DNA from: Leguminivora glycinivorella
Lineage: Eukaryota; Arthropoda; Insecta; Lepidoptera; Tortricidae
Direction: 5' to 3'
DNA length: 64,000 nucleotides
NCBI RefSeq assembly: GCF_023078275.1
Contig: NC_062971.1
Location: 5,518,001 to 5,582,000 of the forward strand
In this document: one piece after another, positions 12,601-24,600 of the stretch
How the letters are laid out: every line of letters starts with the position of its first letter
How positions within the stretch are numbered: position 1 is the first letter of the stretch
Program-made: the position numbers and the translations under genes
The notes under the pieces: generated by a model
The model's database searches: none
What the model saw: the letters and a program-made list of their open reading frames with translations, nothing else
Told to the model about the DNA's origin: nothing

Positions 12601-15600
12601 AGCACTCCGTAGCGCGTCGTTTTTACTCGCTACGCTCGTGGTTCAATACCCTACTATCAACTTTGGCATGACCGGTCAAACAACAAACCACTCGCTACGC
12701 TCGCGGTTCAATACTAGAATCCCTCGCTTAAGTACTCAAGTATCAACATCGGCACGGCCGGTCAAACAACAAACCACTCACTACGCTCGCGGTTCAATGC
12801 TGAAATTCCCCGCTTAGATATTAAAATATCATCATTGGCACGACTGGTCAAACAACAAACCACTCGCTACGCTCGCGGTTCAATACTAGAATCTCGCTTA
12901 CGCGAATATCAACATTGGCAAGTACGGTTAAACAACAACTTTGCCCCCTTATAAAATAAATAACTAGGTATCTATTATTATTTATCTAATCCTACAATAC
13001 AATACTAAATTAACCTTCCAAACCCCTGTTTACAGTATTTTGAACAATTTTGTCGAAAAAAGACATAAAACCCTCTAAAAATCAAAATCCGTTTTTTAAT
13101 GAAATTTTGAATCCCTCGTATATTTTCAACCTGAGCGCACCGTCTAGTAACCACGTAGCCCACCAGACTATACTCGCTCTGTCAGTGTTGCCCGCTAAAG
13201 TTTACTGACAGATGGCACTTTTCCTCACTAGTAACAATAGTTCCATAGTTTGTCAAAAAAAACAAACAACTTTCTCCGTGTTTTCACTTGTTTATCAAGT
13301 TTTTAACGTAATATTTATTCTATTATCAAGTGGAAATATATTCGCATACATAACAATCAATGAGGTAAACCCCCCGTACAAAAATAAGTGATAATTTAAC
13401 CGCAATTCCACGACTATTGAAGCCGGCAAAACAACTTAACCTATCAGTGAAATTCATCATTTACTGTGAAACGAAATATAACAAATCTAGTGAAAATGTG
13501 TAATGTGTTAGATATTCAGTAACTACCACATGTTGTGTAAGTGAATTGTGAACTAGTGTTAAGTGATATGTGGAAAGAAAATGGTCAATCACCATTTATT
13601 GTCTTCAAACCAGTTAAATGCTGTAAGGTTAGTAATCAATTTATAGTTACACTGTATATAAATAAGATGCGCATAATCAAAACTACTCAAACTTAATACA
13701 ATGAGTTGAAACTACAACTTGAGTCCTTTTTCACTGCAACAAATTGTGACATTAAAACATGTCACTTGCAAAACAAAACAAATACACTCTTAAGTAAAAC
13801 AAAGACATGAACAAATGTAAACAAATGAAGCTAACAACATTCTAATGTGGCAAACAACCACAACATGGCATACGAATGCCCGTCCTGATCACAAATAGCC
13901 CGTGCTGGTCACGGCACCAAATTGTAACAGTCAAAAGGTGACCTACCTACTCTAGCCTATAGTCTACCATAAGCACCCATATATTTAACAACCCAAAACC
14001 CATTAAGCTCAATAACTACCCCTGAATTTAATCCCAATTTATTTTGTTTGTTTTTGTTCTGCATTTAAAACGTTTGGCCATAAGAAAAATAATAAAATGT
14101 GATCGTTTAGTAAAGGTAGGATGCCTAAGCTGTACGAAGTAACCACAAATCCTTTTCTCAAGTGTAGAAAGTTTCAACACACTAGATATTCCCCTAACAT
14201 TTAGAAATTCTACCTCCTAGGTAATAATAGTTTCCGCTATTCTGATATTCCCTATAGATGAGTACCGATACATAATTTATTTTATAGAGCAATTACAACC
14301 AACATGTTCATTCAATTCTCATAGTCAAATATACACTTTGTGAAGTAGAAAGAAATAAAATACAATAATTAAGGTGAAAAATTCAATTTATTTGTCAAAT
14401 TTTTAGGAATTTTATTTTTAAAGGTGTTTTATCCCCAACGCGTCTTAGTATGAATTACAATACATAGTCGGTAATACATACTAAGCTCTGACCATCAACG
14501 TAGAGCTATTTGCCAGTTCAATTCTTCTTTGAATCGAATATAAAATTGGAACTCTATTTCTATTGTTTCTATTTTAAATTATCAGTGAGAATCAGCGAAA
14601 ATGAGAATACAACTTCACTATTAATACTATTCAAAGATAATTAAAGAAAAACTCTCAGCAATTCAAGAATTCCAAGAACCCCTTGTTTTATTTTGTATTT
14701 AGGGCTTTATTTAGGCAAATACCCCTGGTTTGCGCATGAGGTAAGGTCGCCTATTCTGTCATCTAAAATGCCAGGCCTTGGATCCTTTCTTAGAATCATC
14801 TTTTCTGGAATGTGAACCTATCAACCGGTTCTCTCAAAAATTTTGAACTTTATAAACCATAGAACCCCAGACTCTCCTCCAACATATTGACAAATGAAGA
14901 CTACAATTACTATATTTAAACAAGACAATTCCATTTAATGGCTATCATCGTATGTGGTAAGCTCGTACGCATTGCTATACAAGACTTGCCTCAACTGTCA
15001 CGTTACGCTTAGCTGATATACTCAAACCTGGACCTCCTGCCCAAACAAGCATCATAACTCCAATGCCAAGTAGCAAGAGAAAAGACCTGAGTCTCTTTAA
15101 TTTATCAAAAACAAATCCGAAATAAAAATACTTAATTCAAACTGGCATTCCCGACAGAACCTAGTCCCTAAGCTTCTCAAAACCCAGCTATCCCATATAC
15201 TTCAGCAATTAAACCTCCAAAGATATAGTCCCCATTAGCAGCTCATTCTACAGATATAATAAATAATAAAAATATAATATCACGTATAAAGAAATAAAAA
15301 TAATCTTTTATTTCTGAAGAATAAATAAAATATAATTGGCTTCAGCATTTTCTGAAGTTGATTAAGAATCTTAGTTCATTTAAAAGCAAAAGCTTGTACA
15401 GAATAACCATATAATTAACACATAAAATATCATTTAGTTTGCTTCAGAACTCCTTGAAATTAATGTAAGACCCTTGGATCTCAAACACAAAAGCATGCAG
15501 TTAAGCATTGTTTTTCTGAAGTTAATTAGAACCTTAGTCCATTTAAAGCAAAAGCTTGTACAGATAACCATATAATTAACATAAGTTCTCATATAAAATA

Positions 15601-18600
15601 ATTTAGTTTGCTTCAGCATACATTGGAATTAATGGAAGACCCTTGGATCTTATACACAGAAAATATGCAGATAAGCATTGTAATAAAATTATAATATAAT
15701 ATGCTCCAGAATTTCAGAGAATTATTTAAAATCCATAGATTATTCTAAGTGTATAATAAAATCCCTTAATAAATCAGTTATGTTTCAAAGTACCACAAAA
15801 TAGTCATATAACAAAGCACAATAGAACATCATAATGAAATCACAAAGAAAAACAGTGATAAATATTAAAGAACTCACATGACTCCTTCTTATCTTTGGAG
15901 AGATCTCCCCGTGGCTGACTCGACCCGCGACTCGTTCCTGAATGTCCCCCCTGCGCCCCATGTACTGGCTTATATAGCCCGCTCGGGTGACGGCCCCGCC
16001 CGAACCTGCCACGCTAGCGTCCCCCCGGAGCCCCGACGGCATTGCTCGCTTGTATTACCATATATGGGCATCCGAAGCGCACCCTCCAGCGCCGACGCGC
16101 TCATCTCGATCGTGATTGGCTGCGTACCATCGCCTGACGCCAAGTCGAGTTTCGACCTGTTTCCTAGAACTTTTGCTACCGATGTTTTGAATGATGTTTC
16201 TATTTGGAATGAAAATAATATTATATTTATGCATGCATAGATTTGTACGAAACGAGATGATCGGATCGTCACACCACTTAAAACGTCACATAGAGGCGCA
16301 ATTTGTATGAGTCAAAGGAGCATAGGAGGATAATAAGCGTGACGATGAGAGAACTTCAAACACTTGGAAACCTAAAGGCATCATGTAGTGGCAAAACACC
16401 TAAATGGGCATCCCGACGCTGACAACAAAGAAAAAATTTCGCGCTCGCTTCGCTCGCGTTTACTATTATTCATTTCATAAATTTAAATTCCCTTTATTTT
16501 TCGTGAAAGTTTCGTGAATTTTTCATGAAATTTAAGATTTTTTGGAATCATTCCGCAACTTGCAACTTGCTTGCAAGTTATGTAACTACTCTGCTCTGAT
16601 AGACTAGGTACTCCATTTTGTTTCCTATGTTATGTACATAATAATTACTACCAGTCCCAGGGACGTAAAAAAGGGGGAAAAAATTCGCGCTCGCTGCGCT
16701 CGCGAGATATTTTTACCTAGTGTAGGATATCTAAGGGCGCCGAAACCCAAACTCGCTCTACCATGATGCACGGGCCGGCACTGGTATAGCCAAAAGTAAA
16801 TGGCGATAACTACCAACTACAGATTTCGTTTACGTTAGTTTTATAAAACCAGAAATTAAAGTTTAATAGTTAACCTTAGGTACAAAAGTATGAACTGCCT
16901 TGCAAATTTTAATATTTCGTACTTTAGAAAACAAACATATTCCGGAAAAAAAATTGGATTGACAGACGGACAGACAGACGCACGAGTGATCCTTAAAAAC
17001 TTTTAGGTTTTTTTTTCACGACAGGGAAAAAAATCGTTTTTTTGCAACCCTAAGCAAAAGCGGTAAAAAATGAAAATTTGGTCAGGGAAATTTTCTTAAA
17101 TGGTCATGGAAAGTCAGGGAAAAGTCAGGGAATTTTTTTTGGGTTTAGTAGTGGACACCCTGTAATCCAATACCTCGTAATGCCAATATTATAGTAAACG
17201 GGGAGGTCGTCGCGGTTAAGGCCCAAATGAAATACCTTGGCCTCATTTTGGACGGCCGTTGGCAATTTAAAGCGCACTTTGCCAGCTTAGGCCCTAGGCT
17301 TATATCTACAGCTGCAGCTCTCGGGCGGCTGCTTCCCAACGTGGGTGAGCCAAATGCTACGTGTAGACTCCTATACTCTCGTGTTCTGCGAAGTATGGCC
17401 TTATATGGCGCTCCCATATGGGTAGATGCCCTTTCTGCTGAAAATAGAGCGCTGCTTCGCAGACCACAGAGGGCAATATCCATAAGAGCCATACGGGGGT
17501 ATCGTACGGTTTCTTTTGCGGCGGCGACGGTCTTGGCTGCAGACCCCCCTGGGATCTTCAGGCACAGATTCTCGCGAATGTTCACCGCTACAGAGCTGAA
17601 AGAAGGGCAGCAGCAGAATTCCTGGACGAAGATGAAGTAAGGAACATCCGGGCATTAGCCCAGACGGAAACACTTCGCCAATGGAGAGCAGAGCTCGACG
17701 CCGCAAAATATGGGCGGAACACAATTGACGCCGTATTGCCGCACCTGGAACGCTGGGTAGGAAGGAAGCAAGGCACGCTAACTTTCCACATGGTGCAGAT
17801 ACTTACTGGCCATGGGTCTTTTCTTTCCCACCATTGCCTCCCGTCGCGGAATGTGGCCAGGTCGTAAATGGAAGTGCAAAATACTTTTATAACTTAAAAT
17901 TATTTATTTTTTATTACATTTGCAGGTATTAGCAGCAGAGCCATTCCTTAGGCCACTTTTGAAACTGTTCAGCGGATTGAGGAACGAATTAATCCCGCTT
18001 GATCAAGAAAGTGAGTATCTAATGAGAATATATATTTTTATTATAACATGTAAGTATATAAATATGTATAGAGAAGAAATTGACATATCTGAATCTGACT
18101 GTAAAAGCCCACAGTACCTACAGTAAAACCTAGGATTACTAGTACCTGTATTTGTACGGTATAACCTGGGTTTTACTGATGCCTATCGGTATAAAACCGA
18201 AATGTTGAATACTTCAGATTTTTACCGACATTGATTCAGTAAAATACTAGGTTTTGCACGCCGACTGGTAAATGTCATGCTTGTTAATTCTTTAAAAAAT
18301 CGATTAACGCATGCCATCATCGAATTATGCGGAAAATGATATATTGCGGAGGCAAGCGCATTTTAATAAATGTTCAACTCTGCATTCAAGTCTACGTCTT
18401 TCGCATAGAACAACCAAGCGCTTTATAATTTCAAAGTTTGTTATAAAAATGTCTTTTTGCTTAAATAAATCTTAACATTCCTAACTTTATTTACAGCCCA
18501 GTTGGTGATGGTGTTGAACCACCTGTGCGTCGCCCTGATGCAAAACATCGAGTTCATCGACCTCTTCTTCTTAACGAACCACACGCAAACCGAAGCCAAG

Positions 18601-21600
18601 CCTGAGTAAGTAGCCTACAACTACATTTTTAATCTCAAAAATATGAACAATAGGCGAGACGTCTAAAAAAACTAATTATTCCGTCAGATAGATTATCAAA
18701 GAATTTTAAACACGTATTTTTTCTTTTTTCTCGTAAACGAAAGATGACGACGGTACAGTGCGTTGAAGTTTCGCGTGACGTTACGCCTAGGACCTAGGTA
18801 CAATTTTTACTTAGAAGTGACGTCACAAGCCCCCACTCCGCAACTTTGATGCTCTAATCTCTGTATTTTTTCATTAATTAGAAAAAGCGAAAAATATGTG
18901 TTCAGTATTTTGAGACAACCTAACTGACGGATTAAACAGAATGAATTTTTTTATGTAGTCGTCATCCCTAGTAGAGAATGTGTCCAAATCTTACAAATAT
19001 TTATAAGCACATAAACCACAATGATTAAAAAATATCTAATATGAGCTGGGTGGTAATACATTCAAAAGAGATGCCATGGACGTTTCAACGAAGACGTGTG
19101 CCTTTACTCTTATCATCATGGCTTTAAAGGTTAGATTTGACAAGTCTTCGTCCCAACGTGCATCGTCAATGACTCAAATGTACGGTAAGCAAAAATAATT
19201 TAATAATTATTGTACTGAATTGAAATAGATACCATACACTAAAGAAAAAGCGATCAAGCACACTGGTGGCTGCAAAAGGATTCATATAGGAGGTGCAAGC
19301 ACAAATTGCTCGCCCTTGAGAGTTTGTCAAAGGCGCCTAGCCTTCAGAGATAACATACACTAGAGAAATTTCGACGGTTACCTCGGCGGTCGGGGTGGTG
19401 TAGCGGTTTATCACGTCAGCCGCGTTAGCTGGAGACCTGGGTTCGATTCCCGGCTTTTACTACTTAAAAAAAACAAATCAAAAAATATTTAATAAAATAA
19501 TTTGATTTGTTCCCTACATCGAATTATTGTACTGATTAGCGCTTTATTTCGACTGACGACTGATCGACTGTATCGTTTTTTTACCTTTTAAAAACATGTA
19601 CCCTCAAGAAAAATCAATACAAACAGCCAATCATATTTAGCCGCGTACACGACCCGGTCAGCTATCATTTCAAACTATATTTCTTCAACGTAATTCATTG
19701 AATGAAATGTTAAAAAATGGGTCATTGTGTCACTCAAAACTGTCCAACGGCCAGCTGCCTTTACCCATATAACTACATATCACAATTACACAGCTGTCCG
19801 TCTCCCAATTTAACCTACTTACGCTTAAACCTTAATACTTGTCTCATAACAGAGTGCAAACTTCTGCATTGTATTGATAACCCAAAGCACGCGTTGTAGC
19901 CTTTGTAGGTCAGAGATAATGACAGTTTAATTTCTGTTATTCTCCGTCAAGTACAGTCACCGGCATAAATATGTCATGATTTCTGTACCTTGTCACATTA
20001 ACGTCTTGTTTGATACGTCATACGAAATTGTCAAAATATTAAAAGCGACAAGGTACAAAAATCATCACTTATTTATGTCGATGACTGTAGTATGTACTCG
20101 TAACGATGACATATTGAACTGGACTACTAGTATGCAATGTTTTGTTTACTGTGTTATTGTTAATTAATTGTCATAACATGTCCATTATGCTTTGAGAGTT
20201 GGCATCATATCAATGACCGCATAGTGCACAATCTTACATTATTTGTGATGATGCAATTTTACTAATTTAAGTTTAGCGCGCGAATTCTTCTAGGAATGAT
20301 AATGATTATTGATATTCTATACCTAGGCCTCGTACTAATATTATACCAAATTTCATCTAATTCGGTTTAGCAGTTTTATGCTTGAAAAAGTTTCACGGAC
20401 AAGGTAGAGACTTTCGCATTTGTTTTAGAAATCGTAGTCAAATAAATACTATAATATAATCCATACTTAATATTACAAATGGGAAAGTGTGTGTGCCTGT
20501 TTGTTTGTCCGTCTTTCACGGCAAAACGGAGCGACGAATTGACGTGATTTTTTAATTGGAGACAATTGAAGCGATGGAGAGTGACATAGGCTACTTTTTG
20601 TCTCTTTCTAACGCGAGCGAAGCCGCGGGAAAAGCTAGTAATAAATAAATAAAGGATTAAGATGTGAAAACAAAACTGTGATTGAAAGTTCTGCACGCTT
20701 GTGATAAGCTGCGCAAACTCAGTTATTTATGAGCGTTCGGATAAAGTGCGGATAGCCGCACTTCCTACAAATAATGTCATAACTATAAGTAGTTAATAAA
20801 TCAATACTAAGTATCTGTGTCAAAACTTAACTAAACTTAATCTAACACCAAATATATATATATACAAATAGAAGATAGATGCTAGCTCGGCTGCCGCATA
20901 GTAGGGTGCCCAGAAGGCTAGTAGCATTGCCGTGTTGAATTGCGATGCTAATCCGCTGGGCAAGAAAGGAACCAACCCTCTGGTCACCCGTAGCATACAT
21001 TATACGCTTCGCCAGCTCCTGAAGCACGAGTGTGCTCCGGGTCCAAAGGTTTAAATAATAACAGTATCTCAATCAATGAATGTCTCGTTTTGGTTCTTAA
21101 CCAAATCTTATACTTCCAGGTTCATAATATCCCGCCTTCTCCTAAAGTTCGTCCACCGCGAAGGTCCCAAGGGTTCAGCGGCGCGCGACGCCCTACTTCT
21201 CTGCGCGAACATGTCTGCTCGCTGCCCCAGCTGGCAAGGTGCATGCTCGAGGGAGATACTTGCCCTGTGCTGGCCACAGGTTAGTCCACCTTATTACCTT
21301 ACGCATTGCTTTTGTAACACGCGCTTATAGTAGGTTGTCATAATATACCTCCTAAAGTTCGTCCACCGAGGGCTGAAAGGTTAAGCGACGCGCGACGCCT
21401 TACTTCTGTGCGCGAACATGTCTGCTCGCTGTCCACAGCTGGTGAAACGCATGAGATACTTGCTCTGTGTAGGTTAGTAAATTAATAATTTAAACTGTGT
21501 TTTTTTCAACTACAATATTATTGTAAATTACACAGTCACTAGTCAGACTAGCTTGTTGGGTAGGTGTTTGTTAAATGAGTGTTTAAATTGTCGCCAGGTC

Positions 21601-24600
21601 TAAGTGGATTGTACTCACTTCTCCCGCGGACGTTGGGTGACAACGTGTACCGATTGACGGCCGACGACGTGAACCAGGGCCACAAGTTGACGCTGTTCAC
21701 GGACTCGGTGGAATTCTGTAACGCTGTTGCGCAGGTTAGACAACATTACATTGTAGCACAGTATAATAAAGAGTACTATCGTACAGTATAGCCGCTTCCG
21801 CTCCCCGCTGAAAGTGCCGCACATCCCCTCTCGGTTACATCACAGTTACTGCCTGTCAAAAACGCGAACAGTCGACCTGTCATATCTCACTCATACAAGC
21901 TTAGAATGTGTGCTAGGAACGCGCCTCTTTCATAAATATTTGATCGCCAGTGTCCGAGATGTGATTGTAGTTCGACCCTAGGCAATAGAATAAAGTTCGC
22001 CCGCGGATGTTGAGCAACAACTTCTACCGATTGACAGCCGATAACGTGAACCAGGGCCTTAAGCTGACGCTATTCAAGTATTGGTTTGGTTCAAGGTTTG
22101 GTGGAATTTTGCAACTGGGGGCGCGGGTTACACAACTTTGTATTTAAGACAAAAGCCAAACGACAAGGGACATAACAATCAGTTCACTTCAGTGTCGTAT
22201 GCGATTGTATATAGATTGATTAGACCTCCGGTTTTTGATTAATTGTATGTAAGTTGCTATATTAATAAAGTGCTAACGCGTCGGTTCCCTTTGCGAGGTC
22301 TAATGTATAACCTATTTCGTGTATTGTGTACCCAACAAAACTACTTTGACATAGGTAGGTACAATATTTTTAGACTAAATCCTGAGTGATATTTTTATCA
22401 TACATAATAATATCTGTATGTCTAGGTCGCACATTCGTCGATCAAGAAGCAGCTCCTCGACCTGCTGTACCAAGGATTCCTGGTGCCCGTAATGGGACCC
22501 GCGTTACTTCAGGTGAGCTGAACAATTACGGGGTTTGGGTTGAGTGATTTTCATCGCTTTATAAAGGTCATATTGGAGAGTCTGGTCTTAGCAGTTCATT
22601 TATTTTATCTTAAAGAGACAAAAAGTAGCCTATGTCACTCTACATCCCTTCAACTATCTCTACTTAAAAAATCACATCAATTCGTTCTCCGTGAAAGACG
22701 GACAAACAAACAGACACACGCACTTTCCCATTTATAATATTAGTATGGATAGTACTAAGTTGGTCCACACAGCGAGACTCGTCGCAAAAGGCCCATGCGG
22801 AATTGCCTTGACCGAGGCAGCGCGTATAGCCGTATACGCTCGGCCGAGTGCCTATTTTTTGTAAACCTGAAGCTACATAGGTTCAGTCGGAGCCAAAAGG
22901 TGAATATTTCACCCACGATCAAAGAGGATCGAGTATTATAGAGAGTTTTGACGACTCACTACTCACTACTGACTGCGCCAGATCGGGTCTGGCGCAGTCA
23001 GTAGTGACCCTGCCTGCTGCGCCGCGGTCCCGGGTTCGAATCCCGGTAAGGGCATTTATTTGTGTGATGAGCACAGATATTTGTTCCTAAGTCATGGATG
23101 TTTTCTATGTATATAAGTATTTATAATATTATATATATCAATGTCTGAGTACCCACAACACAAGCCTTCTTGAGCATACCGTGGGCCTCAGTCAATCTGT
23201 GTAAGAATGTCCTATAATATTTATTAAAAAAAAAGAGAGTTACTGTCCAAGTAAAATGTGTAATCACCATGCATGGACTGCCATCTCTTGACACAGGCTT
23301 AAAACTTTTGAACCTCAGTTTTGACAATTTGGCCCATATTCCTAGCTTGATAAGTGTCAAAATGTCAAATATTAATATTAGCGCCATCTAGCTGAGCGTA
23401 CCCCAAAGGTGTAATGCCATCTAGGCCACCGTACCTTTTTCTTCATACACTTCTCGATAAAATTCTGTGTAGGACGAATTTTTATTTCGGGGTGTTGTAA
23501 AGTCAAATTGGAAGGAAGATAAATGAATTGCTGAGACTAAAGAAAGGATTGATGGTTGCTCATTTCATAGAGATTTTAGTCTTTATTTTTTTTTTTTTTT
23601 TTTGGAAATAGATGAACATGCACAATCATCGTTTCCTCGATTATTTTTATTCAATGTTTTTTATTTTATTTATGTATTTTTTATTATTGACGATTATAGA
23701 TTACAGGGGAGATAACTGTTTGATATTGTTATACTCAGTTCAATTAGGAAAAGAAACATATTTTTAAATTATTTAAATCTTATATTTAATTACTTTCCTA
23801 TTTATTCTATTATATAATGATATGTTTTGGGAGTGATTGTTAAACCAAATATTATTTATTTATCGATTTTTGACGTATTTAACAATAAAATAAACAGCAC
23901 TCAAATATCCGCACAATGTTAACATTGTACTAACGATGCAGTCTTTCTTTCAGTCGGACGAGGTGATTTGGATTGTATGAGCATCGCTCAATAGCGTTAC
24001 CATTGGTTTGATTATGTGTTATCCGCAGTTGTTGATTTAAACATTGAATTTATATCTTCAACTGCTTGTCGTGGCTTACAATGAGATATGATTAAATCAT
24101 TCAAGGCAACATTTCTTGACCGGGATCAGTCATTATTATCGTGTATCGTAATTATTGGTGTGCGTTGTCATGGAAACCCAAAAGAAATGATCTCAGGCGT
24201 GACTCAGTTCTCATTGGATGCCACGATTTTTAGGGTTTATTTTCCATTATATTAGTCTGTATATCTTGTTCTTTCGTTTAGATTTTTCAAAGATTTGGCT
24301 GGCCACTATGCCAAGCGTGAATGTAGAATGAATAGGCTACTTTCCTCCTAGTCAAATCAGCTTCTTTTTAAGAACTGTCGAAACGATTTTGATCGACTTG
24401 ATAATATGGATGGAATTAATATGAATACGAATTGAGTGACGTTACGGTCAACTGATTTACTTTATACTTTTATATTATGTGATTAGATGAGGGCCTTGCC
24501 AAGATTGCAGTTATTTGGAGATAACTAAACGAAAAGCTAATGTCTCTCTATCACTCTTATTAGTAGCTAGTGCGCTAGAGACAAACATTTTGTTCTCTGC

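Larger units (their letters stand above)
3343..13922. other. Interior of the LTR element, no gene recognised
   Basis: This 10.6 kb has an A/C-biased plus strand (T/G-biased in the element's sense), microsatellites, a GC block, tRNA-like pieces and dispersed repeats, listed separately. No reverse transcriptase, integrase, protease or zinc-knuckle motif was seen in any frame. The proline/alanine/arginine-rich frames at 11159-11578 come from a GCGGCG repeat. Confidence 0.75.
991..16273 (-). mobile_element. LTR retrotransposon, 15.3 kb, gag-pol not recognisable (LARD-like)
   Basis: Two direct LTRs (991-3342 and 13923-16273) enclose 3343-13922. The element is flanked by CCAC on both sides (987-990 and 16274-16277), a 4-bp target duplication. 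Read on the minus strand the LTR runs TGTGACG...GTTACA, the canonical TG..CA ends. Next to the right LTR is a primer-binding-site-like TGGTGCCGTGACCAG (minus strand), and next to the left LTR a short G-rich polypurine tract, so the element is on the minus strand, antisense to FHIP. No gag, protease, RT or integrase motif appears in any frame of the interior; the longest frames are compositionally biased. By structure this is a large non-autonomous element, presumably moved by proteins of a relative. Near-identity of the LTRs indicates a recent insertion. The superfamily is not certain; the PBS reminded me of BEL/Pao elements. Confidence 0.85.

Noticed and set aside
12392..12612. Open frames on both strands at the CAGA array
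   Set aside because: Pure microsatellite translation.
12624..12930. CRISPR-like direct repeats
   Set aside because: Eukaryotic minisatellite with variable unit length; no spacers or cas genes.
991..16273. Segmental duplication as the explanation for the 2.35-kb repeat pair
   Set aside because: TG..CA ends, PBS- and PPT-like sites at the inner borders and a CCAC duplication at the outer borders fit LTRs much better.
23000..23060. tRNA gene at the GGTTCGAATCCC box (also near 43915 and 40265)
   Set aside because: Shared downstream body, tails and target duplications show tRNA-derived SINEs.
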